From NCBI GenBank assembly GCA_023457895.1, contig JAEXAY010000005.1, positions 278,083 through 342,082 of the forward strand: 64,000 bases of DNA, given 5' to 3'. The DNA comes from Pseudomonadota bacterium (GTDB lineage Bacteria; Pseudomonadota; Alphaproteobacteria; Sphingomonadales; Sphingomonadaceae). Position numbers and translations under genes: made by a program. Shown here in pieces: positions 26,655 to 35,999 of this stretch (position 1 is the stretch's first letter; the number at the start of each line of letters is the position of its first letter). Below the pieces are notes generated by a model. The model did no database searches, was not told the origin of the DNA, and saw only the letters and a program-made list of their open reading frames with translations.

Positions 26655-28526
26655 ATGGCACTGGACACGCTTCTTCTCATGCCGTTGCTGGCCCAGGTAG
26701 CAGTGCCGCCGGTCGAGGACGCGCCGCCGCCTCCGGTCGAAGCGGCACCCCAGCCGCCCGAATCCGATCCCGACGCGGAGCCCCCGCCCCCGCCCGGCGT
26801 CGATCCGGGCGTCATCGAAGGCCGCCGGCGACCGGGCTATGACGACGCGCTCCCTGAAAAGGTCACGCAGGACAATCCCGGCGCGGTGCGCGCGCCGCCG
26901 CCGGAAGCCTTCCCCGCCGACCAGATTCCCGTGCCCGACCGCTGGCGCCTCATTGAAACGCTCGGCGTGGTCAAGGAACGCTGGTGGGACCCCTATCACC
27001 AGAACAGCTACAAGGGCGACCGGCCGATCAATCGCGCCAACGTGCCGTGGTTGCCGATCAAAGGCGATGACTGGTTCTTTGTCGCCAATCTCACCAGCGA
27101 CACGGTGATCGAGCCGCGCACCTTTCCCATTCCGGTCGGCGTCCAGACGACGGCCCGGCCGCACAGCCTTGATGTCTTCGGCAAGAACGGCAGCTATGTG
27201 CTGGCGCAGACCTTCATCATGGGAGCAGTGCTGTACAAGGGCAGCACCACCTTCAAACCGCCCGAGATCGAATACCGGCTGACGCTGGCGGCCAATATCA
27301 ACCACGTCCGCGTTCCGGAAAAGCGCGTGCTGTTCGTCAAGCCGACCAAGGGCACCACCCGCACCGACAGCTTCCTCGGCGTCCAGGAAGCCTTTGTCGA
27401 TTATCATATCCGCAATGTCTCCGACCGGTATGATTTCGACTCCATCCGCGTCGGCATTCAGCCCTTCCAGAATGATTTTCGCGGTTTCCTGTTCAACGAC
27501 GAGCAGCTTGGCGTGCGCCTGTTCGGCAATCGCGACAACAACCGGTTCCAGTATAATCTCGCGGCCTTCTGGCGGCTGGAGAAGGACACCAACAGCGGGC
27601 TCAACGATGTCACCTCGACCCCGCGCCGCGACCTCGTCTTCATCGCCAATGTCTACCGGCAGGACTTTCTCATTCCCGGCCTCACCAGCCAGCTGAGCCT
27701 GATCTACAACCGCAACCGGGAAGGCGGCAAGGTCAAGATCGATGACAATGGTTTTCCGGTTCGGCCCGCGCTCCTCGGGACCTTGCGCGGGCGCGATTAT
27801 GATGTGCTCTATGCGGGCTATAATGCTGACGGGCGGATTGGCCGTTTCAACCTCACCGCGTCCGCCTATGGCGCGTTCGGGCGCGACCGCAACAGCTTCT
27901 TCACCGGACGATCGGCCAATATCCGTGCAGGGTTCGCGGCGGCGGAGCTTTCCTATGATCGCGACTGGATGCGCTTTCGCCTGTCCGGCCTTTACGCCAG
28001 CGGAGACCGCAAACCCTATAACAATACCGAAGCCGGGTTCGATGCGATCAACGAAAACCCCATTTTCGTCGGCGCGGATACGAGTTACTGGATCCGCCAG
28101 ACCATTCCCTTTGCCGGGGGCGGGCGAGCGGTCGCGCTCAACGGGCGCAACGGCATTCTCAATGCACTGCGTTCGTCGAAGGAACAGGGCCAGTCGAACT
28201 TCAACAATCCGGGGACGATGCTGGCTGGGGCCGGCGGCGACTTCGATCTCGCGCCGCAACTGCGCGTTTCGGCCAACGTCAACCATCTGTGGTTTGCCAA
28301 TACCCGCGTGCTCGAAACGCTGCGCAACGAAGGCTCGATCCCGCGCGCAATCGGGTGGGATATTTCGGCCGCGGCCGTGTGGCGGCCCAAGGCGACCCAG
28401 AATATCGTCGGCCGCCTGTCCGCAGCGGTGCTGGTTCCGGGCGGCGGCTTCAAGGACCTGTTCGATAATCAGCAACGGCACCGGGTCTATGCCTCGGTCC
28501 TTGCCAATATGGTGTTGAGTTTCTGA
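26655..28526 (+). CDS. Outer-membrane beta-barrel protein, possible porin partner of the cytochromes
   Basis: A 623-residue protein starting directly after the preceding stop. A short hydrophobic N-terminus (about 1-15) may be the signal sequence; then comes a Pro/Glu-rich stretch (about 16-60). The body (about 150-623) alternates polar and aromatic residues as amphipathic strands, and the protein ends in Phe (LANMVLSF), the classical C-terminal signature of BAM-inserted barrels. I do not recognise the exact family. Being flanked by five- and ten-heme cytochromes, it may act like the MtrB-type sheath in a porin-cytochrome conduit. That is inference from context, since no MtrB motif was identified. 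Confidence 0.7.
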   Translation: MALDTLLLMPLLAQVAVPPVEDAPPPPVEAAPQPPESDPDAEPPPPPGVDPGVIEGRRRPGYDDALPEKVTQDNPGAVRAPPPEAFPADQIPVPDRWRLIETLGVVKERWWDPYHQNSYKGDRPINRANVPWLPIKGDDWFFVANLTSDTVIEPRTFPIPVGVQTTARPHSLDVFGKNGSYVLAQTFIMGAVLYKGSTTFKPPEIEYRLTLAANINHVRVPEKRVLFVKPTKGTTRTDSFLGVQEAFVDYHIRNVSDRYDFDSIRVGIQPFQNDFRGFLFNDEQLGVRLFGNRDNNRFQYNLAAFWRLEKDTNSGLNDVTSTPRRDLVFIANVYRQDFLIPGLTSQLSLIYNRNREGGKVKIDDNGFPVRPALLGTLRGRDYDVLYAGYNADGRIGRFNLTASAYGAFGRDRNSFFTGRSANIRAGFAAAELSYDRDWMRFRLSGLYASGDRKPYNNTEAGFDAINENPIFVGADTSYWIRQTIPFAGGGRAVALNGRNGILNALRSSKEQGQSNFNNPGTMLAGAGGDFDLAPQLRVSANVNHLWFANTRVLETLRNEGSIPRAIGWDISAAAVWRPKATQNIVGRLSAAVLVPGGGFKDLFDNQQRHRVYASVLANMVLSF

Positions 28527-31500
28527 TGCGGTCTTTGCGGTTCCTGATCCTTATCCTCGCGCTCGCGGCTGGCCTGTTCGCCCTGGCCCCGTCCGGCTGG
28601 GCGAGCGATGCGGAAAAACCGGTGGCGCGCAACTATGTCGCGGCGCCCCCCGCGCCCTCCTCGCAGAGCGAAGAGGAAGCGGCGGCCAAATCGGCTGGAT
28701 GCCTTTCCTGCCACACCAGGTCCGACGCGCCGACCATGCACGAAAGCCCGGCGGTACGGCTCGGCTGCACCGACTGCCACGGCGGCAATGCGAGCGTCAG
28801 TGGCGACCCCGCGCTCGCCCATGATGATCCGCGCTATGTGTCAGCGCGCGAGGCGGCGCATGTGCTGCCGCGCTATCCGGTAAGCTGGGGCTATCCCTCG
28901 TCGGCCAACCCCTCGCGCGGCTATACGCTGCTCAACCGCGAGGCGCCTGAATTTGTACGCTTCGTCAATCCCGGCGATTATCGGGTCGCGCGGCAGGCTT
29001 GCGGCTCCTGCCACCTGCCCACGATCGAGGCGGCGGAACGGTCGCTGATGGCATCGGGCGCGATGCTGTGGGGCGGCGCAGGCTACAATAATGGCATCGT
29101 GCCGTTCAAAAACTATATTTTCGGGGAAGCCTATACCGAAAAGGGCGAGGCGGCGAAGATCGTTTCGCCGGGCAATCCGCCGGGCAAGCTCACGGCGCGG
29201 CAAAAGGCGCGCGGCGCGCTCGCCGAACTCTATCCGCTCCCGACCTGGCAGGTCATTCCGCCGGCCGACGTCTTCCGCGTGTTCGAACGCGGCGGCCGCA
29301 ACAACGGTACGACCTTCGCCGAAACCGGCCTTCCCAACCCGACCGGCCTGTCGCAGCGGCTGGAAGAACCCGGCCGCCCCGACATCCGCCAGTCGAACCG
29401 GGGCCCGGGCACCGGCAACCGGGTCGCCATCCCGGTGCTCAACATCCACAAGACCCGGCTCAACGATCCGCTGATGTGGTTCATGGGGACCAATGACCAG
29501 CCGGGCGATTATCGCAGTTCCGGCTGCTCGGGTTGCCATGTCGTCTATGCCAATGACCGCGAGCCGCGCCACAGCCTGACCTACGCTCCCTTCGGACGCG
29601 ACGGACAGACGGCGACGGCCGACCCGACCATTGCGGGCAAGCGGCAGCGCAATACTGGCGGGCATGGAGCGCTCAAGGGCGGTCACGACGATACTGCCCC
29701 GGAAGGCGGGGAAGCACCGCCCGAAAAAGGGCATCCGCTCCGGCACGTCTTTACCCGCGCGATCCCGACCGCGCAGTGCATGAGTTGCCACATGCACCAG
29801 CCCAACGTCTTCCTGAACAGTTATCTCGGCTACACCATGTGGGATTATGAATCCGACGCGCCGAAGATGTGGCCGGAAAAGCAGAAATATCCAACTTCTG
29901 CCGAAACGCGGGAGGCGAACGATCGCAACCCCGAAGGCGCGGCCGTCCGCGGCAAGTGGAGCGATATCGATTTCCTGCGCAATGTCTATGACCTCAATCC
30001 TGAGCTCAAGGATACGCAATTCGCCGATTATCACGGCCATGGCTGGAATTTCCGCGCCATTCTGAAACGCGACCGCGAAGGCAATCTGCTCGATGCCGAG
30101 GGCAATATCGTCCCGCCGGACGACCCGCAGAAATGGCGCAAGGAAGATGAGGGCCAGTTCGTCAAACCCGGCAAGAACCCGGGCAAGACGGTCCACATGA
30201 TGGACATCCATGCCGAAAAGGGCATGCAATGCGCCGATTGCCATTTCGCGCAGGACAGCCACGGCAACGGGCTCATCTATGGCGAGGTCGCCAACGCCGT
30301 CGAGATAGGCTGCAAGGATTGTCACGGCACGGCGGATGAATATCCGACGCTGCTGACCTCCGGCCCTGCCGCGCCGCCCAACGGCAATAACCTCGCGCTG
30401 CTGCGCAATCCCGATGGCCAGCGCCGGTTTGAATGGATGGAGGACGAATTCGGGTTCCGCGCGCTCATCCAGCGCTCCATTGTCGATCCCAAGCTGCAAT
30501 GGCGGGTCAGCTTGGTAAAAGATTCCGTCGACCGCACCTCGCCCTTTTTCAACAAGGTGGCGGCACGCGCCAAGCTGATGAGCAAGTCGGGCGCCGAGGA
30601 TGGCAGCTTCACCTTCGGTCCGGGAATACCCAAGGACGATCGCGCGCATGGCGATGACAAGATCGCCTGCTTCTCCTGTCATCTCAGCTGGACGACCAGT
30701 TGCGGCGGCTGCCATCTGCCCATCGAGGCCAACTGGAAAAGCACGTCCCATCATTTTGAAGGTGAGGAGACGCGCAATTTTGCAACCTATAATCCACAGG
30801 TCGCCCGCGACGAGATGTTCCAGCTCGGCAGGCACCAGACGACCAAGGGCAATCAGGTTGCGCCGGTCCGCTCCTCGTCCGCGCTCGTGCTGTCATCCAC
30901 CAACATCAACCGCGAGCGCATCTATGTGCAGCAGCCGCCGATCAGTTCGATCGGCTTTTCCAGCCAGGCTTTCGCGCCCCATTTCCCGCACACGGTGCGC
31001 AAGACCGAAACCAAGAAATGCAGCGATTGCCATGTCTCCGAGAAGGAAGACAATAATGCGATCATGGCGCAGACGCTGCTGCTCGGCACCAATTATGTGA
31101 ACTTCGTCGGCCTGCATGCCTTTACCGGACTGGAGGGCGGCATCGAGGCGGTCCGGGTGACCGAATGGAGCGAACCGCAGGCGGTGATCGGCTCCTATCT
31201 CCATAAATATGCCTATCCCGATTATTATCGCCTGCATGTCGAGCGCAACGGGCGCGAACTCAAGGAATGGACGCGCGGCAAGATGCTCGACGGCAAGCTT
31301 TCGGGCGAAACCGATTCGGTGGAGGAGTTCCGCAACCCGACGCAAGCCACCGCCGGGCGCGCGGCCTGTCTCCAGCTGCGCGGCGAATATCTGTTCGTCG
31401 CGGAAGGGAAAGGCGGTTTCCGCGCCTATGACGTCGCGTCGATCGCGAACAAGGGCGTATCCGACCCGATCCTGACCGGACCGTTCTCCCCCCTGGGACA

Positions 31501-32515
31501 TGACACGCGCGTGAAGACAACCAACGCGACCTGCATGGCCCTACCGACGGGCCAGCCGATTGCGCCGCTTCGCAATACGGCCGACATGCGCGAGATGAAC
31601 CAGGAGCAGCCGTTTCTGCCGATCTACAGCTATGCGGCCATCACCGACAGCGTCGAGGGGCTGATCCTCGTCAATGTCGATACGCTGGCCGACGGCGAAC
31701 TGCGCAACAACAAGCTGAAACGCGCCGTCACCTGGAACCCGGATCATGTCCTGAAAGGCGCGCGTCACATCACGCTGGCCGGCGAGGTTGCCTATATCAC
31801 GGCGGATGCCGGGCTGGTGGTGGTCGACCTCAGCAACCCGCTCAAACCCGCGCTGGCGGCGGTACGCCCGCTGAACGATGCCCGCGCCAGCGCGGTGCAG
31901 TTCCGCTACCTGTGGGTCACCGATGCGGACGGTTTGAAGCTGTTCGACATCACCAGTCTGCGCGATCCCGTGGCGGTGCCCGAAGCGACCTACCCGATCG
32001 CCAACGCCCGGCGGATCTATATCGCGCGCACTTATGCCTATGTCGCGGCCAAGCAGGACGGGCTGATGATCTTTGACGTGACCCGCCCCCGCGCGCCGAA
32101 ACTTTATATGCAGGCGACGCTTGACGGGCTGATCAACGATGCCGAGGATGTCATCGTCGCTGCCACCAATGCGAGCAGCTTTGCCTATGTTGCGAACGGT
32201 GTGAACGGGCTGATGGTCCTGCAGCTTACCTCGCCTGAGAGCCAGCCTAATTTCTATGGTTTTTCACCGGCTCCCAAACCGGAACTCGCCGCCTGGGCGC
32301 GGACACCGACGCCCGCCATCGCGCTTTCCAAAGGCCTTGATCGCGACCGCGCGGTTGATGAAACCGGCGGGCAGATCGCCGTGTTCGGACGGCTCGGATC
32401 GCGTCCGTTCAACCGCAAGGAAATGGAAAGCCTGTTTCTCAACCGGCGCGGTTCGCCCTACCGGGTCAGCGACGAGGTTGATATGACCGGCTGGCGGCCG
32501 CTGATGCTCAAATAA
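28526..32515 (+). CDS. Ten-heme cytochrome with C-terminal LVIVD-repeat propeller
   Basis: A 1329-residue exported protein; the signal peptide is about 1-26 (LALAAGLFALAPSGWAS). Ten CXXCH sites are read in order: CLSCH, CTDCH, CGSCH, CSGCH, CMSCH, CADCH, CKDCH, CFSCH, CGGCH, CSDCH, spread over residues about 59-835. The last 350 or so residues carry LVIVD-type repeats (AYITADAGLVVVDLSNPLKP, LWVTDADGLKLFDITSL, AYVAAKQDGLMIFDVT), expected to fold as a beta-propeller, a common extracellular binding module. It overlaps the barrel gene by one base. It is probably the terminal, possibly surface-exposed, electron-transfer subunit. Substrate (mineral, metal, organic or partner protein) is unknown. 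Confidence 0.88.
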   Translation: MRSLRFLILILALAAGLFALAPSGWASDAEKPVARNYVAAPPAPSSQSEEEAAAKSAGCLSCHTRSDAPTMHESPAVRLGCTDCHGGNASVSGDPALAHDDPRYVSAREAAHVLPRYPVSWGYPSSANPSRGYTLLNREAPEFVRFVNPGDYRVARQACGSCHLPTIEAAERSLMASGAMLWGGAGYNNGIVPFKNYIFGEAYTEKGEAAKIVSPGNPPGKLTARQKARGALAELYPLPTWQVIPPADVFRVFERGGRNNGTTFAETGLPNPTGLSQRLEEPGRPDIRQSNRGPGTGNRVAIPVLNIHKTRLNDPLMWFMGTNDQPGDYRSSGCSGCHVVYANDREPRHSLTYAPFGRDGQTATADPTIAGKRQRNTGGHGALKGGHDDTAPEGGEAPPEKGHPLRHVFTRAIPTAQCMSCHMHQPNVFLNSYLGYTMWDYESDAPKMWPEKQKYPTSAETREANDRNPEGAAVRGKWSDIDFLRNVYDLNPELKDTQFADYHGHGWNFRAILKRDREGNLLDAEGNIVPPDDPQKWRKEDEGQFVKPGKNPGKTVHMMDIHAEKGMQCADCHFAQDSHGNGLIYGEVANAVEIGCKDCHGTADEYPTLLTSGPAAPPNGNNLALLRNPDGQRRFEWMEDEFGFRALIQRSIVDPKLQWRVSLVKDSVDRTSPFFNKVAARAKLMSKSGAEDGSFTFGPGIPKDDRAHGDDKIACFSCHLSWTTSCGGCHLPIEANWKSTSHHFEGEETRNFATYNPQVARDEMFQLGRHQTTKGNQVAPVRSSSALVLSSTNINRERIYVQQPPISSIGFSSQAFAPHFPHTVRKTETKKCSDCHVSEKEDNNAIMAQTLLLGTNYVNFVGLHAFTGLEGGIEAVRVTEWSEPQAVIGSYLHKYAYPDYYRLHVERNGRELKEWTRGKMLDGKLSGETDSVEEFRNPTQATAGRAACLQLRGEYLFVAEGKGGFRAYDVASIANKGVSDPILTGPFSPLGHDTRVKTTNATCMALPTGQPIAPLRNTADMREMNQEQPFLPIYSYAAITDSVEGLILVNVDTLADGELRNNKLKRAVTWNPDHVLKGARHITLAGEVAYITADAGLVVVDLSNPLKPALAAVRPLNDARASAVQFRYLWVTDADGLKLFDITSLRDPVAVPEATYPIANARRIYIARTYAYVAAKQDGLMIFDVTRPRAPKLYMQATLDGLINDAEDVIVAATNASSFAYVANGVNGLMVLQLTSPESQPNFYGFSPAPKPELAAWARTPTPAIALSKGLDRDRAVDETGGQIAVFGRLGSRPFNRKEMESLFLNRRGSPYRVSDEVDMTGWRPLMLK

Positions 32516-32518
32516 GCT

Positions 32519-33382
32519 TCACGAAGGATCGCCACGCTGATCGAGGATCGGGCGCAGCTTGTCGCGGCGTTGCGCGTCCAGTTCGGCGAGCGGGTCCAGC
32601 CCTTCGATAAATTCGACATGCGAGACCAGTTGCATCCCATCCCAGCGATGGAGCGCATAACCCGGCGGCTCGCGCGTGATGAGGGCGCGGTGATCCGGGG
32701 CGTCGACGTCAAGCGGCCGCAGATCGAGCCCGACCGGCGGGGCGATAGAAGGCGCGCTCATCATCGAAACACCCTCGCGGTTGGCATGGATGACGCGGTG
32801 AAGATGCCCGCTGATCACGCGGGCGCGGTCGCGGTGCGGCGCCACCGCGGCATGGAAGCGCGCGATCGCCTGCGATCCCGGCGGCGGGTCCATCCACTCG
32901 ATGCCGGAGTCGAAGGGCGGGTGGTGCATGACGATCAGGACCGGCTGATCCGGAACGCGCTCAAGTTCAGCCGTGAGCCAGGCCGCCCGCGCGGCGCAGA
33001 AGGCGATGCCATGGCGGCCCTCTTCCAGCGTATCGAGAAACAGCATGCGGAGGCCCGCAGTCTCGATCGCATATTGGATGAAGCCCTGATCCATCCGGCC
33101 CGGCGGCGGAAAGGCGGCGGCCAGCGCTTCGCGCCGGTCGTGATTGCCCGGAATGGCATGACAAGCGATGGCGCACGCCCGCAACTCTTCGGCCAGTACG
33201 GCATAGCTTTCCGCATCGCCATGCTCGGTCAAATCGCCGGTCAGCAGCAGGAGGTCCGGGCGGTTGGGGCCGTTGCACAGGCGGTCGATCACCTGGCGCA
33301 ACCGGAGCACATTGCCCTCCTCGCGATTGCCGCGCTCATAGCCCACATGAATATCGGTGATCTGCCCCACTAGCATTGTCAT
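32519..33382 (-). CDS. Calcineurin-like phosphoesterase, CpdA (cAMP phosphodiesterase) type
   Basis: A 287-residue metallophosphoesterase. The start is placed at 33382 (MTMLVGQITDIHVG) because its ATG overlaps the stop of the upstream cytochrome gene as ATGA. The metal-ligand motifs of class III cyclic-nucleotide phosphodiesterases are complete: ITDIHVG, LTGDLTEHG, IPGNHDRR, VMHHPPF and SGHLHR. This set and the length match CpdA, which hydrolyses 3',5'-cAMP. It is the last gene of an operon whose first gene has cyclic-nucleotide-binding domains, and the locus also encodes a cyclase, so a cAMP role is likely. No signal peptide is seen, so it should be cytoplasmic. Its stop faces the decaheme-gene stop with 3 bases between. 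Confidence 0.85.
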   Translation of the reverse strand: MTMLVGQITDIHVGYERGNREEGNVLRLRQVIDRLCNGPNRPDLLLLTGDLTEHGDAESYAVLAEELRACAIACHAIPGNHDRREALAAAFPPPGRMDQGFIQYAIETAGLRMLFLDTLEEGRHGIAFCAARAAWLTAELERVPDQPVLIVMHHPPFDSGIEWMDPPPGSQAIARFHAAVAPHRDRARVISGHLHRVIHANREGVSMMSAPSIAPPVGLDLRPLDVDAPDHRALITREPPGYALHRWDGMQLVSHVEFIEGLDPLAELDAQRRDKLRPILDQRGDPS

Positions 33383-35118
33383 GGCTCCTGCGGAGGCCGG
33401 CCTGGAAAGCGGCTCATATTCGTCACCCGTCCCGGCGGCGCCATACCGGCCGGGTGGAAGGAATGGCACATCGCACAGCCCGAGGGCACCTTAGCCTTGG
33501 CGGCATCCTCGCCAAGATGACAGGTTCGGCATTGCGCGAGCTTTGGTAGCAGGATGTCGCCCGCGCTTTTCGACGTCGCAGCCCCGGTATGACAGGTGGT
33601 GCATTTTTCCTGCTTGTGCGGGGCATGGTTGAACCAGCCATTGTGCATGAAGCGCGAAAGCTGCGTCACCGGCATCACGCCGGGCTTGCCGCCGCTGTAA
33701 AGCGGGGTGTGGCATTCGCCGCATACCCCGTCGCGGCCGAGCGCTCGCTGCACGGTGCTCAGCCCGGCCGTGGGGACCGAGAAATTGGCATAATAGGGGC
33801 CGCTGTTGCTGAAGGCACCGGGCCGCCGCCGCCCGGTGACGATCGGCTCCGCACCGCGCCGCGCGACCGAAAGTTCCGCCGCCATCTGGTCGATCCGGCC
33901 ATGCCGGAGCGTCAGCACGGTCGCACCAATCTTGTCATAAGCGAGGCTGTGACAGCTTTCGCAGTCGCGCTCCATGTTGACCGGCTGGAACCGCACCCCG
34001 TCCTCGCCCGGCCGGTGGCAATTGCTGCAGGTGAGCGCAGCACCATAGCCGCGCCCGCGCCCTAGCGAAACCGCCATCCGCGCGACGCCGCCACGCGGAT
34101 CGAGATGGGTTTGATGGGGAAAGGTCAGCCCATTGTCTTCGCGTGCCTTGCCATCGAGCGTGACCCGCACCGGTTCCTTGGCAAGCGCGCTGGTCATGAC
34201 GGCGGGCGCGAACTGGGGGTGAAGCGTGCCGAAATCGGCAGCATCACCCAATTTGGTATCCGGCAGGCGGCTCTTCAGGCTACCATGGCAGTCGGCGCAG
34301 AATTGCTGGCGCGCCGGTTCCATCCGGCCGGCGCCCTGATGCTCGGTATGGCAGGTGACGCAGGCTTCCGGCCCGGTTTTCCCGAACGCCGCCGCGACCT
34401 GCCACTGCAGCTTGTCGAAGGGTGAAGGTTCGGCGCGGGCGTTGACCAGACGCTTGGGCGCAGCATGATCGTGCACGCTCTTGTGGCAACTGCGGCAGGC
34501 GGTATCGCGCACCGATTCAAAGGCCTTGACGTGACAGGATTCGCAATTGTTGGCGAGCGAATGATGCGCCGCGGAAAGCGGCCCCGGATCCCACGCCCCA
34601 TCCCCCCGGACACTCGACTTCGGGCCGGGCGTCCGGCTGAGATGGGTATAGATCGGCACCGCCAGAAACGCGGTGATAATGGAGAGGAACAGCAGCCAGG
34701 ACAAGATCCGCCGGTTCGGCATGACGGGTGCGAGCGTGAAGCTACGCTTGGGGTCGATATCGTCGAGGGCCGCGTCGTGCTTGCGGATGGTGAGCAGTGC
34801 CACGCCATCGTCATCGCGCGATATCGCGATGCGGTGGCTGCCAAAGCCGAGTTCCGCGCCCACGCCGGGGTTGACCGTCGCGTCGCGGCTGGTGCGCCCG
34901 TCGATGGTAAAACCGAGCGTTCCGGCCGCCTCGATACGCAGCCGGTCGTCGACGGTGCGGGTCAGCCGCGCGTGATACGGATCGACGGCAAGGTCGGCGA
35001 GCGCAAGCGCGTTATCCGGCGCGCGTCCGATGGTGACGGTATCGCCGTCGAGGTTGCGGTCGCGCACAATCTCGCGCCCATCCGCAGTGATCCCGATCTG
35101 GCGCAGGCGGAAACTCAT
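33379..35118 (-). CDS. FHA-like domain fused to a membrane helix and a ten-heme cytochrome
   Basis: A 579-residue fusion. The start at 35118 (MSFRLRQIGI) is preferred because a longer frame would run into the cytochrome b gene. Residues about 15-110 resemble a forkhead-associated domain (IGRAPDNALALADL...DPYHARL). Gly31-Arg32 and His49 are kept, but the Ser of the S-x-x-H motif is Asp and the usual later Asn is not evident, so phosphothreonine binding may be altered. One transmembrane helix follows (about 138-160). The rest is periplasmic, with ten CXXCH: CESCH, CRSCH, CVTCH, CADCH, CSNCH, CESCH, CGECH, CTTCH, CRTCH, CAMCH. The layout could couple a cytoplasmic signal to a periplasmic heme wire fed by the cytochrome b next door. 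Confidence 0.87.
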   Translation of the reverse strand: MSFRLRQIGITADGREIVRDRNLDGDTVTIGRAPDNALALADLAVDPYHARLTRTVDDRLRIEAAGTLGFTIDGRTSRDATVNPGVGAELGFGSHRIAISRDDDGVALLTIRKHDAALDDIDPKRSFTLAPVMPNRRILSWLLFLSIITAFLAVPIYTHLSRTPGPKSSVRGDGAWDPGPLSAAHHSLANNCESCHVKAFESVRDTACRSCHKSVHDHAAPKRLVNARAEPSPFDKLQWQVAAAFGKTGPEACVTCHTEHQGAGRMEPARQQFCADCHGSLKSRLPDTKLGDAADFGTLHPQFAPAVMTSALAKEPVRVTLDGKAREDNGLTFPHQTHLDPRGGVARMAVSLGRGRGYGAALTCSNCHRPGEDGVRFQPVNMERDCESCHSLAYDKIGATVLTLRHGRIDQMAAELSVARRGAEPIVTGRRRPGAFSNSGPYYANFSVPTAGLSTVQRALGRDGVCGECHTPLYSGGKPGVMPVTQLSRFMHNGWFNHAPHKQEKCTTCHTGAATSKSAGDILLPKLAQCRTCHLGEDAAKAKVPSGCAMCHSFHPAGMAPPGRVTNMSRFPGRPPQEP

Positions 35119-35123
35119 CGATC

Positions 35124-35999
35124 TCACCAATAATAAAAGACGCTGACGATATGCGCGGTGAGCGCGGCGAGGAGCGCGATCGTGGCCGGAACATGGATGT
35201 AGAGCCACACTTCCAGCAGCGCCTTGTAATGGAGATGCCGCCGCAGCCGGTCGAGCTGTGCCTTGCGCCGCCGCAGCAGCCCTTCGACCCGCACCATGGC
35301 GGGATCGGACGAGGCCGCGCGGTCGATTGCGGCAATCGCGCGTTCGGTCGGTCCGCGATGGAAGCGGCCGGAGAGGCGCTGCAGCAGCCCGCCGCGAAAC
35401 GGATTTTCGCTGATCGCCGCCAGCACCATTTCGGCATGATCACGCGCCAGCGGCTGTGCGGCATTGTCGAGCTGACGGTCGAGCGCCTCGATCCCGTCGA
35501 TCATTTGCGCCTGCGTCATCTCCTCGCGATTGGCGCTGAGCGTTGCTGGCAGCACGGCATAAACGACGATCCCAAACAGGCCGGAGGCGATCACCAGCAG
35601 CATCAGTGCATAGGCCAGCGTATGCACATTCCAGCCGAGTTGAAATCCGGTGTGAAGTGTTGCGATCACGATCAGCGACAGGCCAAGATAGACATGCGCC
35701 GAAGTCCATGCCTTGAGGGACCAGGCGCCCCGCGTCATCGTCCGCTTGCGGACGCCCAGGAAGGTCAGCCAGACGATCAGCAGCGCGCCGATCGTGCCGA
35801 GCGTATAGCCATACCAGCTGCCGCCGTTGGGACGCGGCTTGACGTCGGCGAAGATATATCCGGCGACGGCGATGACCACGAGCAGCGTTGCAAGCTTGAG
35901 CCAGCGAAAATCGGCATAGCGCAGGAAGCCCTGATGCTCGCTCACCGAGCGGCGGCCGGTTTGCCGCGCGGTGCGCGGACTGGAGAAACGCGGCGCCAT
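35124..35999 (-). CDS. Four-helix membrane cytochrome b-like protein
   Basis: A 291-residue integral membrane protein starting at 35999, where its ATG shares one base with the TGA of the upstream gene (TGATG). Four hydrophobic helices are seen: residues about 28-48, 58-80, 92-145 (two helices with SAHVYLG and LHTGFQLGWNVH) and 258-285 (LYIHVPATIALLAALTAHIV). His residues on the helices could ligate two b hemes as in cytochrome b561 or formate dehydrogenase gamma subunits. A cytoplasmic stretch of about 110 residues separates the third and fourth helices. It likely transfers electrons between quinone or the Fe-S protein and the periplasmic ten-heme protein encoded next. Confidence 0.75.
   Translation of the reverse strand: MAPRFSSPRTARQTGRRSVSEHQGFLRYADFRWLKLATLLVVIAVAGYIFADVKPRPNGGSWYGYTLGTIGALLIVWLTFLGVRKRTMTRGAWSLKAWTSAHVYLGLSLIVIATLHTGFQLGWNVHTLAYALMLLVIASGLFGIVVYAVLPATLSANREEMTQAQMIDGIEALDRQLDNAAQPLARDHAEMVLAAISENPFRGGLLQRLSGRFHRGPTERAIAAIDRAASSDPAMVRVEGLLRRRKAQLDRLRRHLHYKALLEVWLYIHVPATIALLAALTAHIVSVFYYW

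Noticed and set aside
24705..28481. Long - strand frames opposite the GlcG lipoprotein and barrel genes
   Set aside because: Their predicted products lack signal peptides or motifs, while the + strand products have lipobox, domains and barrel signature.
32519..33382. DNA-repair phosphoesterase belonging with the Lhr-type helicase
   Set aside because: It lies 14 kb from the helicase and is translationally coupled to the cytochrome operon; its motif set suits CpdA better than the ligase-associated enzyme.
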